From positions 1 through 64,000 of the forward strand of contig JALQXX010000003.1 of the NCBI GenBank assembly GCA_023262965.1: a DNA stretch of 64,000 nt. Reading direction: 5' to 3'. The position numbers and the translations under genes were made by a program. This stretch comes from Candidatus Marinamargulisbacteria bacterium (GTDB lineage Bacteria > Margulisbacteria > Marinamargulisbacteria > UBA817). Shown piece after piece: positions 18,754-27,986 of this stretch (positions are counted from its first letter, which is position 1; each line of letters begins with the position of its first letter). The notes under the pieces are model-generated. The model searched no databases. It saw only the letters and a program-made list of their open reading frames with translations, and had not been told where the DNA came from.

Positions 18754-19572
18754 ATGAAAACCATTTCTAAATCCGTTACACTCACTGGCGAGGCCTTGCA
18801 TTCGGGGAACTTAGTGGTTATAACGATTGCGCCTTCGTCGAAAGAAGGTATTCGGTTTATTTACAATCACGACGTTGTTGATATAACGGTGGACGCCTTG
18901 GTGGATGGCACTGAGCGGGCTACCCAAGTAACCAACGGTGTGACAACCATTAATACACCGGAGCATTTTTTGTCGGCCTGTTATGCGCTATCGCTAACCA
19001 ATATTGATGTTACGCTGAGTCACGACGAATTTCCGATATTGGATGGCAGTTCTCGGGGCTTTATAGCCGCTTTGTTGCCGTTGTGTGTGGACGCTCCGGA
19101 AGAGGATGTGCGTCCGGAGTACTGTGTCAAAGCGGACATGGGCTGGCGGTCGCACCGCTCGGAGTATCACGCCTTTCCCTACGATGGTCTGCGTATTGAT
19201 GCGATTGTGTCCTACCCAAGCCGATGGGTCCAAACGGTTGCGTATCACTACATTCATTCCTTGGATGCGTATCAGCGCGAGATTGCGTCGGCGCGAACGT
19301 ATGGCTTTACGGATGAATTGGAGATGTTGCGCGAGAAAGGGTTGGCTCAAGGGGGTAATTTGGGGAATGCCTTGATCATAACGGATACCGGTTATATGAA
19401 TGAACCGCGATTTCCGGATGAGATGGTGCGCCATAAGATATTGGATTTTATAGGGGATATGGCGGTTGTTTTTGGCTCCATTAAAGGCCATTTTGTGTTG
19501 GTACGCCCCTCCCATCATGGCAATGCTGTTGTGGCAAAATCAATGTGGCAGCATCTGAACCGTCTGTATTAG
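18754..19572 (+). CDS. lpxC: UDP-3-O-acyl-N-acetylglucosamine deacetylase
   Basis: Zinc amidase of the committed step of lipid A synthesis, hence evidence for an LPS outer membrane. Zinc ligands fit H71 in TPEHFLSA and the HxxxD of HKILDFIGD; the catalytic His region appears as PSHHGN near the C-terminus. The N-terminus TLTGEALHSGN is typical. 272 residues is slightly short, and the GHxL region reads GHFVLV. It is not fused to fabZ. Its stop overlaps the stop of the convergent gene by four bases. Confidence 0.93.
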   Translation: MKTISKSVTLTGEALHSGNLVVITIAPSSKEGIRFIYNHDVVDITVDALVDGTERATQVTNGVTTINTPEHFLSACYALSLTNIDVTLSHDEFPILDGSSRGFIAALLPLCVDAPEEDVRPEYCVKADMGWRSHRSEYHAFPYDGLRIDAIVSYPSRWVQTVAYHYIHSLDAYQREIASARTYGFTDELEMLREKGLAQGGNLGNALIITDTGYMNEPRFPDEMVRHKILDFIGDMAVVFGSIKGHFVLVRPSHHGNAVVAKSMWQHLNRLY

Positions 19573-19838
19573 GCGGTTTTGCGTTTCATATTGTGGATGA
19601 TGTTCAATGCGGCTTCACGCTGATCATCGTCCTTCATCACCATATCGTGTAGCGCATGCACCAGTTTCAAATCGTCCTCCGATAAGGTTTTTCCTACAAT
19701 CCCCTCCAATTTCAAGGCCAGCAAAATTAAGGTGGAGACGACCTTACGATCATCATCCTCCAAATGGGGCAACACACGCTCAATCGTGGCGACAAATCGA
19801 TCGTATTGCTGTTGTTTTTTTGGAAGTAATCCGGTCAT
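19569..19838 (-). CDS. Small hypothetical protein
   Basis: An 89-residue, highly charged, apparently all-helical soluble protein with no recognised family. It is joined to the ArsR-like gene by an ATGA overlap and ends four bases inside the convergent lpxC. Its place at the tail of the glyA-pheA-serS-arsR group suggests co-expression with the regulator. Confidence 0.6.
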   Translation of the reverse strand: MTGLLPKKQQQYDRFVATIERVLPHLEDDDRKVVSTLILLALKLEGIVGKTLSEDDLKLVHALHDMVMKDDDQREAALNIIHNMKRKTA

Positions 19839-20107
19839 TGCGATACCAGCGTCTTAGCATCCTCAATCAATGCCATAAATGAGTGATAATGAATGGAATA
19901 AAACACGTGACGTCCTTTCTTATAGGCTTTGACAATACCCGCACGACGTAGGGTATTTAAATGATGGGATGTTGTGGATTGTTGTAAGAAAAAATGCTTC
20001 TCAATATCTTGAGCGCACATTTCATTGTGGGTGTGTAGTAGTTGTACAATTTTTAAGCGATCTTCATTAGCGAGTGCTTTAAAAAAGTGAAGACAGTTAT
20101 GATTCAT
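19835..20107 (-). CDS. ArsR-family winged-helix regulator
   Basis: A 90-residue DNA-binding protein of the ArsR/SmtB class: FFKALANEDRLKIVQLL leads into the recognition helix QQSTTSHHLNTLRRAGIVKA and the wing GRHVFYSI. No CxC-type metal site is visible (a single Cys in EMCAQ), so the effector is unknown. I chose the ATG at 20107, which overlaps the last codons of serS by 11 bases; the longer reading is only serS in another frame. Confidence 0.85.
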   Translation of the reverse strand: MNHNCLHFFKALANEDRLKIVQLLHTHNEMCAQDIEKHFFLQQSTTSHHLNTLRRAGIVKAYKKGRHVFYSIHYHSFMALIEDAKTLVSQ

Positions 20108-21350
20108 GTGTGATGACCTCCAATTCCATATACCCTTGCAATGCGTTGGGTATGTAGACATTGCCGGATGCATCCTGATAATTCTCAAGAATCGCCGCCA
20201 TTGTTCGACCCACGGCTAGGCCCGACCCATTCAAGGTATGCAGGTAACGGACCGATCCATCGGCATGTCTATACCGTATTTTCGATCGAATCGCTTGAAA
20301 GTCAAGGAAATTGGAGCAGGATGATATTTCGCGGTACTGATTTTGGGCGGGCAACCAGACTTCCAAGTCAAATGTTTGGGCGGCGGAAAACCCGGTATCC
20401 CCGCTACACAGTGCCACCACCCGGTAGGGCAACTCCAGCCGTTGTAAAATGGTTTCAGCGTGGGATAATAGGGTCATCAAGTGGTCATTGGAGGTCTCCG
20501 GGGTGACCAGTTGGACCAGCTCCACCTTGTTAAATTGATGCAATCGAATCAGGCCTTTCATATCGGTGCCGTAGGATCCCGCCTCTTTGCGAAAGCAGGG
20601 GGTAAACGCGCAGTATTTGAGGGGGAGGTCGGCGGCTGATAGGATTTCATTGGCATGGAAGTTGGTTAATTGCACCTCGGCGGTGGGGCTTAGCCAGTAA
20701 TCGTTGTCCACGTGGTATTGATCGTCTTTGAACTTGGGTAGCTGACCGGTGCCTTGTAGGGCCGCGGTATTAATGAGTACGGGGGGGGATAGTTCGCAGT
20801 ACCCAAAGTCGTTGACATGGGTATTGAGCATAAAGGTGGCAATAGCACGTTCCAGCCGGGCCCCCAATCCCTTAAAAATGGCGAACCGGGATCCGGCAAT
20901 TTTGGCGGCCCGATCAAAGTCAATGATGCCCAAATGCGTGGCCAATTCGTCGTGAGACTTGGGGGGGAAATCCCGTTGTTGCGGGGTTCCAACGGTACGA
21001 ATCACGCGATTATGGCGGTCGTCCGGCCCAATGGGTACATCGGGCGTTAGAATATTGGGGATTTGCATGGCCAATGCCCGTCGGGCCTCGTCGAGGTCAT
21101 TGACCTGTTGTTGACGGGTTTTAATGGTGGCCGATAGGTTGGCCAAGGCCTCCCGTTGGTGGGGGGTGGGGGCTCCTTTGGGAACCGACTGGTTGCGTTC
21201 GGCTTTTAAGGCGTCTAGGGCCTGATTTTCCCGACGCCAGGTAGCGTCCAGGTCCTGCAGTTGGTGGAGTAACGATACATCGGCGTTTCGGTTCGTTAAT
21301 GCGGCTTCAACCACCTCGGGGGTGTCACGGAGTATGCGGGGGTTAATCAT
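20097..21350 (-). CDS. serS: Seryl-tRNA synthetase
   Basis: Class II synthetase charging tRNA-Ser. An N-terminal coiled-coil arm (about residues 30-100), motif 2 (CFRKEAGSYGTDMKGLIRLHQFNKVE) and motif 3 (NGSGLAVGRTMAAILENYQ) are present. The start is the ATG at 21350 (MINPRILRDTPEVV), the family's usual N-terminus, giving 417 residues and an 8-base overlap with pheA. The longer reading would include pheA sequence out of frame. Confidence 0.97.
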   Translation of the reverse strand: MINPRILRDTPEVVEAALTNRNADVSLLHQLQDLDATWRRENQALDALKAERNQSVPKGAPTPHQREALANLSATIKTRQQQVNDLDEARRALAMQIPNILTPDVPIGPDDRHNRVIRTVGTPQQRDFPPKSHDELATHLGIIDFDRAAKIAGSRFAIFKGLGARLERAIATFMLNTHVNDFGYCELSPPVLINTAALQGTGQLPKFKDDQYHVDNDYWLSPTAEVQLTNFHANEILSAADLPLKYCAFTPCFRKEAGSYGTDMKGLIRLHQFNKVELVQLVTPETSNDHLMTLLSHAETILQRLELPYRVVALCSGDTGFSAAQTFDLEVWLPAQNQYREISSCSNFLDFQAIRSKIRYRHADGSVRYLHTLNGSGLAVGRTMAAILENYQDASGNVYIPNALQGYMELEVITHES

Positions 21351-22212
21351 GCAGGTGATACCGTCCGTAATGGCCCAAGAATCGAAAAAACAGCGATGCG
21401 GCTTTAAGCTCACGGCATAGGCCATCGCGATCCGCAATGGTGTGGCCTGCCATCGAAAATTCTACATAAAAAATATACGCCCCGGGCCGATTTTTGTTGG
21501 GACGCGATAATATTTTGGTCATGTTCATATTATAGTTGTGAAACAGTGTTAGTGCACCTACCAAGCTGCCGGGTTGATCGTGGGGCGTTGAAAACGCAAC
21601 CATGGCCCGGACATCCATATCGATGGGGGATGACGGGGGCGCCGTTATTTTTTCAATAAAGCCAAATTCCGTGGCATTGTGATTATGATCGTGAATGGCG
21701 TCGTGAATAACCACACAATCATGGTAATCGCACAAGCCTTTGTGGCCAATAAGGGCTGTTGTGGCAATCGGTAATTGCAAATCGGTTAATCGGGTCAATG
21801 CGGCGGCGGTGGATGACGAATGATGCACGGTGGCATGGGGAAAATGGCGATGAATAAAGCCATGGCACTGCGCAATGGCGTGGGGCATGGATATGATATC
21901 GGTGATATCGGTTATCTGAAGCGTGGGGTTACAGCTGATTAAGCTTTGGTGAATGGGCATGGTATACGATGCGGTAATGGCCAAATCCTCGTAATCCACC
22001 AAGGCATCCAATACGGGATTCACGGGGCCTTCGATGACGTTTTCAATGGGGGAAAAAATACCCGAAACGGTGTCGCTGGCCAAGGCCTCAAACAATGTGG
22101 GGAAGGTATGAAATAGGTGAACGGGCAGATGGCTACAATCGCGTAATGGGGCGGCTTGCTGATAGGCGTAATCGGTAAAGGTGCCCTTGGGACCAAAACA
22201 GCCAATGGTCAT
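21343..22212 (-). CDS. pheA: Prephenate dehydratase
   Basis: Converts prephenate to phenylpyruvate for phenylalanine synthesis. The N-terminal GCFGPKGTFTDYAYQQA and the C-terminal ACT domain (DQPGSLVGALTLFHNYNMN, then LSRPNKNRPGAYIFYVEF) are clear; no chorismate mutase domain is fused. The motif normally read as N-x-TRF appears as NATEF, so the conserved Arg beside the catalytic Thr is Glu. 289 residues is typical of monofunctional forms. It overlaps glyA by one base (TAATG) and serS by eight. Confidence 0.92.
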   Translation of the reverse strand: MTIGCFGPKGTFTDYAYQQAAPLRDCSHLPVHLFHTFPTLFEALASDTVSGIFSPIENVIEGPVNPVLDALVDYEDLAITASYTMPIHQSLISCNPTLQITDITDIISMPHAIAQCHGFIHRHFPHATVHHSSSTAAALTRLTDLQLPIATTALIGHKGLCDYHDCVVIHDAIHDHNHNATEFGFIEKITAPPSSPIDMDVRAMVAFSTPHDQPGSLVGALTLFHNYNMNMTKILSRPNKNRPGAYIFYVEFSMAGHTIADRDGLCRELKAASLFFRFLGHYGRYHLHD

Positions 22213-23480
22213 TAACGGTTGGGGTAAATGGGATGCTTGGTGCAGAGTGTTGTCACCATAGCACGGGCGTTGTCTAATACGGCGGGGTTTTCGGGGTCCT
22301 GCAAGACCATATGAATAATATCCACAACGGTGTCAACATCGCTGGTGGTAAATCCACGGGTTGTAATCGCCGGTGTTCCAAACCGCATTCCCGATGTAAC
22401 AAAGGGGCTTTCGGTATCAAAGGGAACGGCGTTTTTGTTGGCCGTAATGTGGACGCTATCCAATACGGCTTCGGCAAATTTACCGGTTAAGCCTTGCGGG
22501 CGAAAGTCTACTAAATTTAAATGGTTATCGGATCCGTTGGTTAACACTTTAAATCCGTGGGATACAAATCGCTTGGCCATGGCTTGTGAATTGGCTACAA
22601 CGTTGCCTTGGTAGGTTTTAAATTCGGGGGTTAGGGCTTCTTTAAACGAAACCGCTTTGGCGGCAATCACATGCATGAGCGGCCCGCCTTGATTGCCCGG
22701 AAACACAGACTTGTTGATTTTTTGAATCATGTCCGGATTGTTGGTTAAAATAATGCCGCCCCGGGGACCACGGAGTGATTTGTGGGTGGTGGATGTGACA
22801 ACATCGGCATGGGGAACGGGCGATGGGTGGTGGCCACTGGCGACCAATCCGGCGATGTGCGCCATGTCGACCATAAAATAGGCCCCAACCGATTTAGCGA
22901 TGGCGGCCATTGCTTCAAAATCAATGATTCGGGGATAAGCGGATGCGCCACCAATAATGAGTTTGGGGCGATGCGTCTCGGCTAATCGAGCGAATTCAGC
23001 CATGTCCAATTCCTCGGTATCGCGATTAATCCCATAGGGCACAACGGTATAAAATTTTCCTGAGAAATTTACGGGAGACCCGTGGGTTAAATGCCCGCCT
23101 TGCGATAAATCCATCCCCATAATGGTGTCGCCGGGGTTGAGTAAGGCTGTAAATACCGCTACATTGGCTTGAGCACCGGAATGGGGCTGAACATTGGCGT
23201 AAGTGGCGTTAAATAGGGTGCAAACCCGTTCGATGGCCAGGCGTTCAATACCGTCAACGTGTTCACAGCCCCCGTAGTAGCGTTTGCCGGGTAATCCCTC
23301 GGCGTATTTGTTGGTTAAGCAGGAGCCTTGAGCGTTCATGACGGCTAAGGAGGTGATGTTTTCGGAGGCGATTAATTCAATACTATGTTGCTGACGATCC
23401 CATTCTTGTTCAATTAACGTGTGAATTTCGGGGTCTTGGGTGTGTAAATAAGGTAAACGATGGTTTAATTGTGTTGTCAT
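22212..23480 (-). CDS. glyA: Serine hydroxymethyltransferase
   Basis: PLP enzyme interconverting serine and glycine with transfer of a one-carbon unit to tetrahydrofolate. [12 protein letters not shown], the [19 protein letters not shown] block and the PLP-lysine motif [16 protein letters not shown] are intact; 422 residues is standard. It is the first gene of a minus-strand group with pheA and serS, an amino-acid/tRNA grouping joined by overlapping start and stop codons. Confidence 0.98.
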   Translation of the reverse strand: MTTQLNHRLPYLHTQDPEIHTLIEQEWDRQQHSIELIASENITSLAVMNAQGSCLTNKYAEGLPGKRYYGGCEHVDGIERLAIERVCTLFNATYANVQPHSGAQANVAVFTALLNPGDTIMGMDLSQGGHLTHGSPVNFSGKFYTVVPYGINRDTEELDMAEFARLAETHRPKLIIGGASAYPRIIDFEAMAAIAKSVGAYFMVDMAHIAGLVASGHHPSPVPHADVVTSTTHKSLRGPRGGIILTNNPDMIQKINKSVFPGNQGGPLMHVIAAKAVSFKEALTPEFKTYQGNVVANSQAMAKRFVSHGFKVLTNGSDNHLNLVDFRPQGLTGKFAEAVLDSVHITANKNAVPFDTESPFVTSGMRFGTPAITTRGFTTSDVDTVVDIIHMVLQDPENPAVLDNARAMVTTLCTKHPIYPNR

Positions 23481-23617
23481 ATTAGTACTCCAGACTATAA
23501 GAGTAGCATAATTGACGGGTGGTGTATAGGGAAGGTCTTTTGAGGGATTAAAAAATAAAAAGATATTTTATAAATTAAAAATACATCAATATTAATATAT
23601 TTAATTTTTTTTGTACG

Positions 23618-23648
23618 CAATGTGCAGCGCTCGCCAAAATGCACATTG
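23618..23648. promoter_or_regulatory. 9-bp inverted repeat upstream of trpS
   Basis: CAATGTGCA (23618-23626) and TGCACATTG (23640-23648), separated by 13 bases. It lies in the AT-rich 200-bp glyA/trpS divergent gap. The right arm overlaps a possible -35 (TTGTAT, 23646-23651) paired with TAAATA (23671-23676, 19-base spacing), so the repeat could be an operator or a hairpin. Confidence 0.4.
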
Positions 23649-23682
23649 TATCAACCCCCATCCACGTGATTAAATAACAATC

Positions 23683-24687
23683 ATGGCAACGCGTGTGATA
23701 TTAACAGGCATTAAACCAACCGGCGACCCGCATTTGGGCAATTATTTGGGGGCGATATTACCTGCACGAACGTTAGCGCAGGCTAACCCAGATCATCCAA
23801 AGCTATTTTTCATAGCCGATGCCCACGCATTAACCACGCTAAACAATCCGCAGCAGCTGCAGCAATTTCGACGAACCATCGCGGCGACATGGTTGGCTTT
23901 TTTCACCGATGTACCGCAGTGTTATTTCTATTTTCAATCCGACATTGCCGCCATTTTTGAATTGTATTGGATACTCAGCTGTGTCTGCCCGAAGGGGCTT
24001 TTAAATCGGGCGCATGCCTACAAATCGCTAGTGGCCGCAAACACGGCATCACATACTGATCCGGATCGGGGCATTAATCACGGATTATTTTCGTATCCGG
24101 TATTAATGGCGGCCGACATACTGCTGTTTGGGACCACGCATGTACCGGCAGGTGCGGATCAAAAGCAGCATGTAGAAATTGCGGTGGAATTGGCCAAGCA
24201 ACTCAATCGACACCTAAAAACCCCCCTGCCCATTCCCCAACCCATTATTCCCGATAAAGCCGAGGTAATTCCCGGAATTGACGGCCAAAAAATGAGCAAA
24301 AATTACAACAATACCCTGCCACTATTTGCGCCGCCCCCGGATCTTAAAAAACGCATTGCCAAAATTAAAACGGCATCCATGCCATTGGGCACCCCTCTCG
24401 ATTGGACAACCTGTTTGGTGTATCAATTATTTACCCATGTGGCACCCGAATCCGCTCAGGCCGCATTAAAAGCCGATTACGAATCGGGTCGCATTGGGTT
24501 TGGGCAAGCAAAAGAAGCTCTTTTTACGGCCTACACCACCTATTTTCAATCATACGGTCAGGCATTTGAGAATTACATAAAGGCACCCCATACATTGGAT
24601 CAGATCATGCAATCCCACACCGTGGTAGTACGGGATATGGCGAATCAGCGGCTTCAGGCCATTAAGCAGGATTTGGGACTTCAATGA
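23683..24687 (+). CDS. trpS: Tryptophanyl-tRNA synthetase
   Basis: Class I synthetase charging tRNA-Trp. The HIGH-like motif is TGDPHLGNYLGA and the KMSKS-like motif is GQKMSKNYNNTLPLF; 334 residues matches the family. There is no Shine-Dalgarno before the ATG, which lies about seven bases after a candidate TAAATA -10. It overlaps the next gene by four bases (ATGA). Confidence 0.97.
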   Translation: MATRVILTGIKPTGDPHLGNYLGAILPARTLAQANPDHPKLFFIADAHALTTLNNPQQLQQFRRTIAATWLAFFTDVPQCYFYFQSDIAAIFELYWILSCVCPKGLLNRAHAYKSLVAANTASHTDPDRGINHGLFSYPVLMAADILLFGTTHVPAGADQKQHVEIAVELAKQLNRHLKTPLPIPQPIIPDKAEVIPGIDGQKMSKNYNNTLPLFAPPPDLKKRIAKIKTASMPLGTPLDWTTCLVYQLFTHVAPESAQAALKADYESGRIGFGQAKEALFTAYTTYFQSYGQAFENYIKAPHTLDQIMQSHTVVVRDMANQRLQAIKQDLGLQ

Positions 24688-25739
24688 CCTATCTTATTTT
24701 GTGTGTAATGAGTGGTGTGATGACCGTATTTAGTGTGCGTTTTGCCATATGGTTATCGCACAAATACAACTGGTATGATCAGCCTGCCGGTCGAAATCAG
24801 CATCGGCATCCCGTTCCCGTATTGGGGGGATTGGGGATTATTATGGGGATTATTATCAGCTACAGCGTGGTGGCCGATGCGGGGCTAACCCCATTAAATG
24901 CGGGGTTGCTGGGCGCTATTGCCATGTTTGCTATTGGGGTATGGGACGATAAATTCCCATTAAATCCATACCTTAAATTGAGCCTTCAAATGGTGGTGGT
25001 AACCGTCATGTTTATGTGCGGGATTCGGATTGAGTTTATTAATTGGCCGGGGTCTCTGCCAACCACGTTTTTGAATACGGGTGCCGGTTTTGTGGCAACA
25101 CAGGTGTGGATGCTTCTTATTATTAATGTGTTCAATATTATTGATGGGATTGATGGCTTGTCTGCGGGGGTATCGTGTTTAACGGCAATGGCGCTTTTTG
25201 GCGTGTCAATCGGGGTGTCACCCATTGCGATCACGTATTTATTGTGCACGATTATTGGCGCAACAGCGGTGTTTTTGCGTTACAATTTTCATCCCGCCAA
25301 AATATTTTTGGGCGATTCGGGGTCGCTTTTATTGGGGTATTTATTTGGGATGATTTCGATTTTGGGGGTATTGAAATCCACAATTTCTGTTGTGATGGTA
25401 TTATTTATATTTGCGATTCCGCTGATGGATATGGTATTAAGCGTATTGCGGCGATTGCGTCGGGGCAAAAATATTTTTTATCCGGATTTGGAACATGTGC
25501 ATCATCAATTGGTTAAGTGTGGGTTATCGGTGCCCAAAACCGTTATGGTGTTGTATGTGTTAACGATTGGATTTGGGCTATTGGGGATCTTTGGTGCGCA
25601 AACGTCCACCTACGGGCGTCTGATTGTTGGGGGAATTGCTTTTATTGCCTGTGTGAGTTTTTTTTGGTACTTGCAAGAATCCAAATACGATGTCACCCGC
25701 CATGATTCATCGCAGTCATGGCATTCCGATCATCAATAG
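24684..25739 (+). CDS. Undecaprenyl-phosphate sugar-1-phosphate transferase, WecA/TagO type
   Basis: Polytopic enzyme that moves a HexNAc-1-phosphate from UDP-sugar to undecaprenyl phosphate, starting glycan synthesis at the inner membrane. About ten to eleven helices are visible, with cytoplasmic-loop motifs NQHRHPVPVLGG, GVWDDKFPLNP, NVFNIIDGIDGLSAG, LGDSGSLLLGY and the C-terminal His motif HVHHQLV. These distinguish the WecA/TagO branch from MraY. It may serve O-antigen or another surface glycan, consistent with the polysaccharide genes at 60-64 kb. Confidence 0.88.
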   Translation: MTYLILCVMSGVMTVFSVRFAIWLSHKYNWYDQPAGRNQHRHPVPVLGGLGIIMGIIISYSVVADAGLTPLNAGLLGAIAMFAIGVWDDKFPLNPYLKLSLQMVVVTVMFMCGIRIEFINWPGSLPTTFLNTGAGFVATQVWMLLIINVFNIIDGIDGLSAGVSCLTAMALFGVSIGVSPIAITYLLCTIIGATAVFLRYNFHPAKIFLGDSGSLLLGYLFGMISILGVLKSTISVVMVLFIFAIPLMDMVLSVLRRLRRGKNIFYPDLEHVHHQLVKCGLSVPKTVMVLYVLTIGFGLLGIFGAQTSTYGRLIVGGIAFIACVSFFWYLQESKYDVTRHDSSQSWHSDHQ

Positions 25740-25770
25740 TTGCTTGTATCATAGGATGATTTAGAAGACC

Positions 25771-25799
25771 TTGTCATCATACCATTCTTTTTATACTAT
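25771..25799 (+). promoter_or_regulatory. Predicted promoter of the Mrp operon
   Basis: TTGTCA (25771-25776), exact 17-base spacer, TACTAT (25794-25799). The mrpE ATG at 25807 coincides with the expected transcription start, so the message should be leaderless. Confidence 0.65.
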
Positions 25800-25806
25800 T
25801 AGGCAT

Positions 25807-26295
25807 ATGAATCATATGGTAACGGCTATTTTGCTGTTCTTTGTTTGGTTGGTATGGTCGGGCATGTTTGATTTGTTTCATGTGACACTTGGTGTTATAT
25901 CCGTTGGTATCGTATTGCTGTGGATGGGGCCACTCACAACCGTCAAGCGTCCGTCGGTACGCATCTTAATCAAGGAGTGGCTGTGTTTTGAATGGTACAC
26001 CGTTTGGTTAATGGGGCAGGTGGTACTGGCCAATATAGATGTGTTTAAATTGGCGTTTCACACCGACCTTTGCGCGGTGCTCAATCCCCAGTACATTACC
26101 TTTACAACCGGAATTAAAGGCGAGGTGCCGCAATTTGTTTTGGCCCAATCGATTACCTTAACGCCTGGTACCATCACGCGGGATATTGTGGGAAATCAAT
26201 TTACCGTATACGCCATCAACGATGCCGCAGCCGGTGGGTTGCCGGGGCAGATGGAGCAAAAAGTCCGCGCCATTTACCGGGAGTATGAATCATGA
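25807..26295 (+). CDS. mrpE: Mrp-type Na+/H+ antiporter subunit E
   Basis: Small membrane subunit of the multi-subunit Mrp (Mnh) cation/proton antiporter. Hydrophobic N-terminal helices, an EWLCFEWYTVWLMGQVVLAN segment and the cytoplasmic ITLTPGTITRDI motif match MnhE; 162 residues from the ATG at 25807 is typical. The longer reading upstream would begin within the promoter -35 element. It opens an eight-gene operon with ATGA-type overlaps. Confidence 0.88.
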   Translation: MNHMVTAILLFFVWLVWSGMFDLFHVTLGVISVGIVLLWMGPLTTVKRPSVRILIKEWLCFEWYTVWLMGQVVLANIDVFKLAFHTDLCAVLNPQYITFTTGIKGEVPQFVLAQSITLTPGTITRDIVGNQFTVYAINDAAAGGLPGQMEQKVRAIYREYES

Positions 26296-26600
26296 TGGGG
26301 TTGTTTTTAGTTGCTGCCCTAGTGTTACTGGCGTTTATGGGATTACTCCTGTATCGCATTGTGGTGGGGCCAACGGTGATAGATCGGCTATTGGCCGTTA
26401 ATGTTATTGGTACCAAGTCCATTGTCATTCTGATTATTATGGGGATTTTATTTGATCGGGTGGCAATGTTTATTGATATTGCACTGGCCTATGGGCTGTT
26501 GAATTTTATTGCATCTTTGGCGGCAGCCAAATATTTTCGCAAGCATAAAAAAATTCATCATGTGTCTACCATGCCTGCGGAGGTGTCCCATGATCATTAA
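26292..26600 (+). CDS. mrpF: Mrp-type Na+/H+ antiporter subunit F
   Basis: A 102-residue, three-helix membrane protein. RIVVGPTVIDRLLAVNVIGTKSIV is the family signature, followed by DIALAYGLLNFIASLAAAKYF. The C-terminus is His-rich and hydrophilic. It overlaps mrpE by four bases and mrpG by eleven. Confidence 0.92.
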   Translation: MMGLFLVAALVLLAFMGLLLYRIVVGPTVIDRLLAVNVIGTKSIVILIIMGILFDRVAMFIDIALAYGLLNFIASLAAAKYFRKHKKIHHVSTMPAEVSHDH

Positions 26601-27000
26601 TATGGTGTTGGTGGGGTTGGTTGCATTTGGCACAACCGTTACCCACGGAGGTCCCCTCCATAGCGTATTTAACGCCCTTGTTGGCGTGTTGTTGATTGCA
26701 GGATTGCTGTTTTTTTTATCCACCTGTGTGGGTATTTTGCGATTCCCCGATTTTTATACTCGATTGAACGCAGCTGGAAAAGGCGATACGTTGTCTACCA
26801 TTTTAATGTTGGTGGCCTGTGCCCTTATGGTTATTACATCGGCGCATCATGTGGATCGAACGGTTGTTTTGTCCGCAATAAAAATTATTATGATTGTCAA
26901 TTTTATTTTTATTGGTAGCCCAACCGCCACACATGCCTTACTAGAGGCGGCGCATTGGTCCGAAATAAAACCCTGGAAGCGGAACGATCCCCCATGCTAA
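26590..27000 (+). CDS. mrpG: Mrp-type Na+/H+ antiporter subunit G
   Basis: Membrane subunit with three helices, marked by VGILRFPDFYTRLNAAGKGDTLSTI. With the ATG at 26590 it has 136 residues, about 25-30 more than usual at the N-terminus; a start at the GTG or Met codons a few residues later is possible. It ends inside the start of the next gene (7-base overlap). Confidence 0.88.
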   Translation: MIINMVLVGLVAFGTTVTHGGPLHSVFNALVGVLLIAGLLFFLSTCVGILRFPDFYTRLNAAGKGDTLSTILMLVACALMVITSAHHVDRTVVLSAIKIIMIVNFIFIGSPTATHALLEAAHWSEIKPWKRNDPPC

Positions 27001-27986
27001 TAGCTATTGAAGTTGGGTTATTGATTTTGGTGCCATGTGTTGCCTTTGTGGCATTGTGGTTGCGTGACTTAATGAGTGCCGTGATTGTATTGGGGGCTTA
27101 CAGTTTTTTAATGTGTTTGGTGTGGACGGGTATGGGGGCCGTGGATGTCGCGTTTACGGAAGCCGCGGTGGGGGCAGGGGTGTCCACGGTGTTTTTTATT
27201 GCGGTGTTGTTTAATACAACCCGAAACATTACCTTCAACCCCTTGGATGTATCCTCCAAATTGGTAGCGCTGGTGGCCTGTTTGGGCTTTGGATACGTAT
27301 TGCTCCAGGGCGTATCGGACTTACCCGATTGGGGGGATCCGTATTCACCGGTTAACGCGGGGGTATCCACCTATTACATTGAAAATGCCTACGCCGATAC
27401 ACACGTTCCCAACTTGGTAACAACGGTATTGGCGGATTATCGAAGTGTGGATACCATGCTTGAAACCACCGTGGTACTCATTGCATTATTGGGTATTTTT
27501 ATGATATTAAAAAAAGATCGGCCCGCGCAATCCGACTCGTCGGATACACAGGCGCACGATAGCCTGATTATTCGATTGTCGGCGCGGTTTATTGCGCCCT
27601 TCATTCAGCTATTTGGATTGTATGTTGTTGCCCATGGGCATCACAGTCCGGGTGGAGGGTTTCAGGGAGGGGTTATTTTGGGTACCGGCTTGATTTTAAT
27701 GGCCATGTCTATGGGAATGGCTTCTGCAAAGCGTTTATTGTCCATTCCACGTATGATCATTTTAGCCGCGGTTGGTGTTCTGATTTATGCAGGTTGGGGT
27801 GCGGTTCCGCTGGTTTATAACGGGTATTTTTTGGATTATTCGGTATGGGAGTCGGTGTTTGGGTCCATGGCCCGTTCGCACAGTATGTTGATTGTTGAAA
27901 TTGGTGTGGCGCTTACGGTAATGTGTGGTATGTATGGCATTTACATGAGCTTGGTATCGGATGGCGGCATGCAGGAGGGATTATGA
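26994..27986 (+). CDS. mrpB: Fused DUF4040/MrpA C-terminal-like and MrpB antiporter subunit
   Basis: A 330-residue membrane protein with two parts. Residues 1 to about 175 resemble the MbhD/DUF4040 module found at the C-terminus of MrpA (AVIVLGAYSFLMCLVWTGMGAVDVAFTEAAVGAG). Residues from about 190 are MnhB (RFIAPFIQLFGLYVVAHGHHSPGGGFQGGVILG). This explains why the 600-residue antiporter subunit at the operon end can lack that module. Start at ATG 26994. Confidence 0.85.
   Translation: MLIAIEVGLLILVPCVAFVALWLRDLMSAVIVLGAYSFLMCLVWTGMGAVDVAFTEAAVGAGVSTVFFIAVLFNTTRNITFNPLDVSSKLVALVACLGFGYVLLQGVSDLPDWGDPYSPVNAGVSTYYIENAYADTHVPNLVTTVLADYRSVDTMLETTVVLIALLGIFMILKKDRPAQSDSSDTQAHDSLIIRLSARFIAPFIQLFGLYVVAHGHHSPGGGFQGGVILGTGLILMAMSMGMASAKRLLSIPRMIILAAVGVLIYAGWGAVPLVYNGYFLDYSVWESVFGSMARSHSMLIVEIGVALTVMCGMYGIYMSLVSDGGMQEGL

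Noticed and set aside
20108-20188. N-terminal extension of the ArsR-like regulator
   Set aside because: It is serS sequence read in another frame; the family starts near MNHNCLHFFKALAN.
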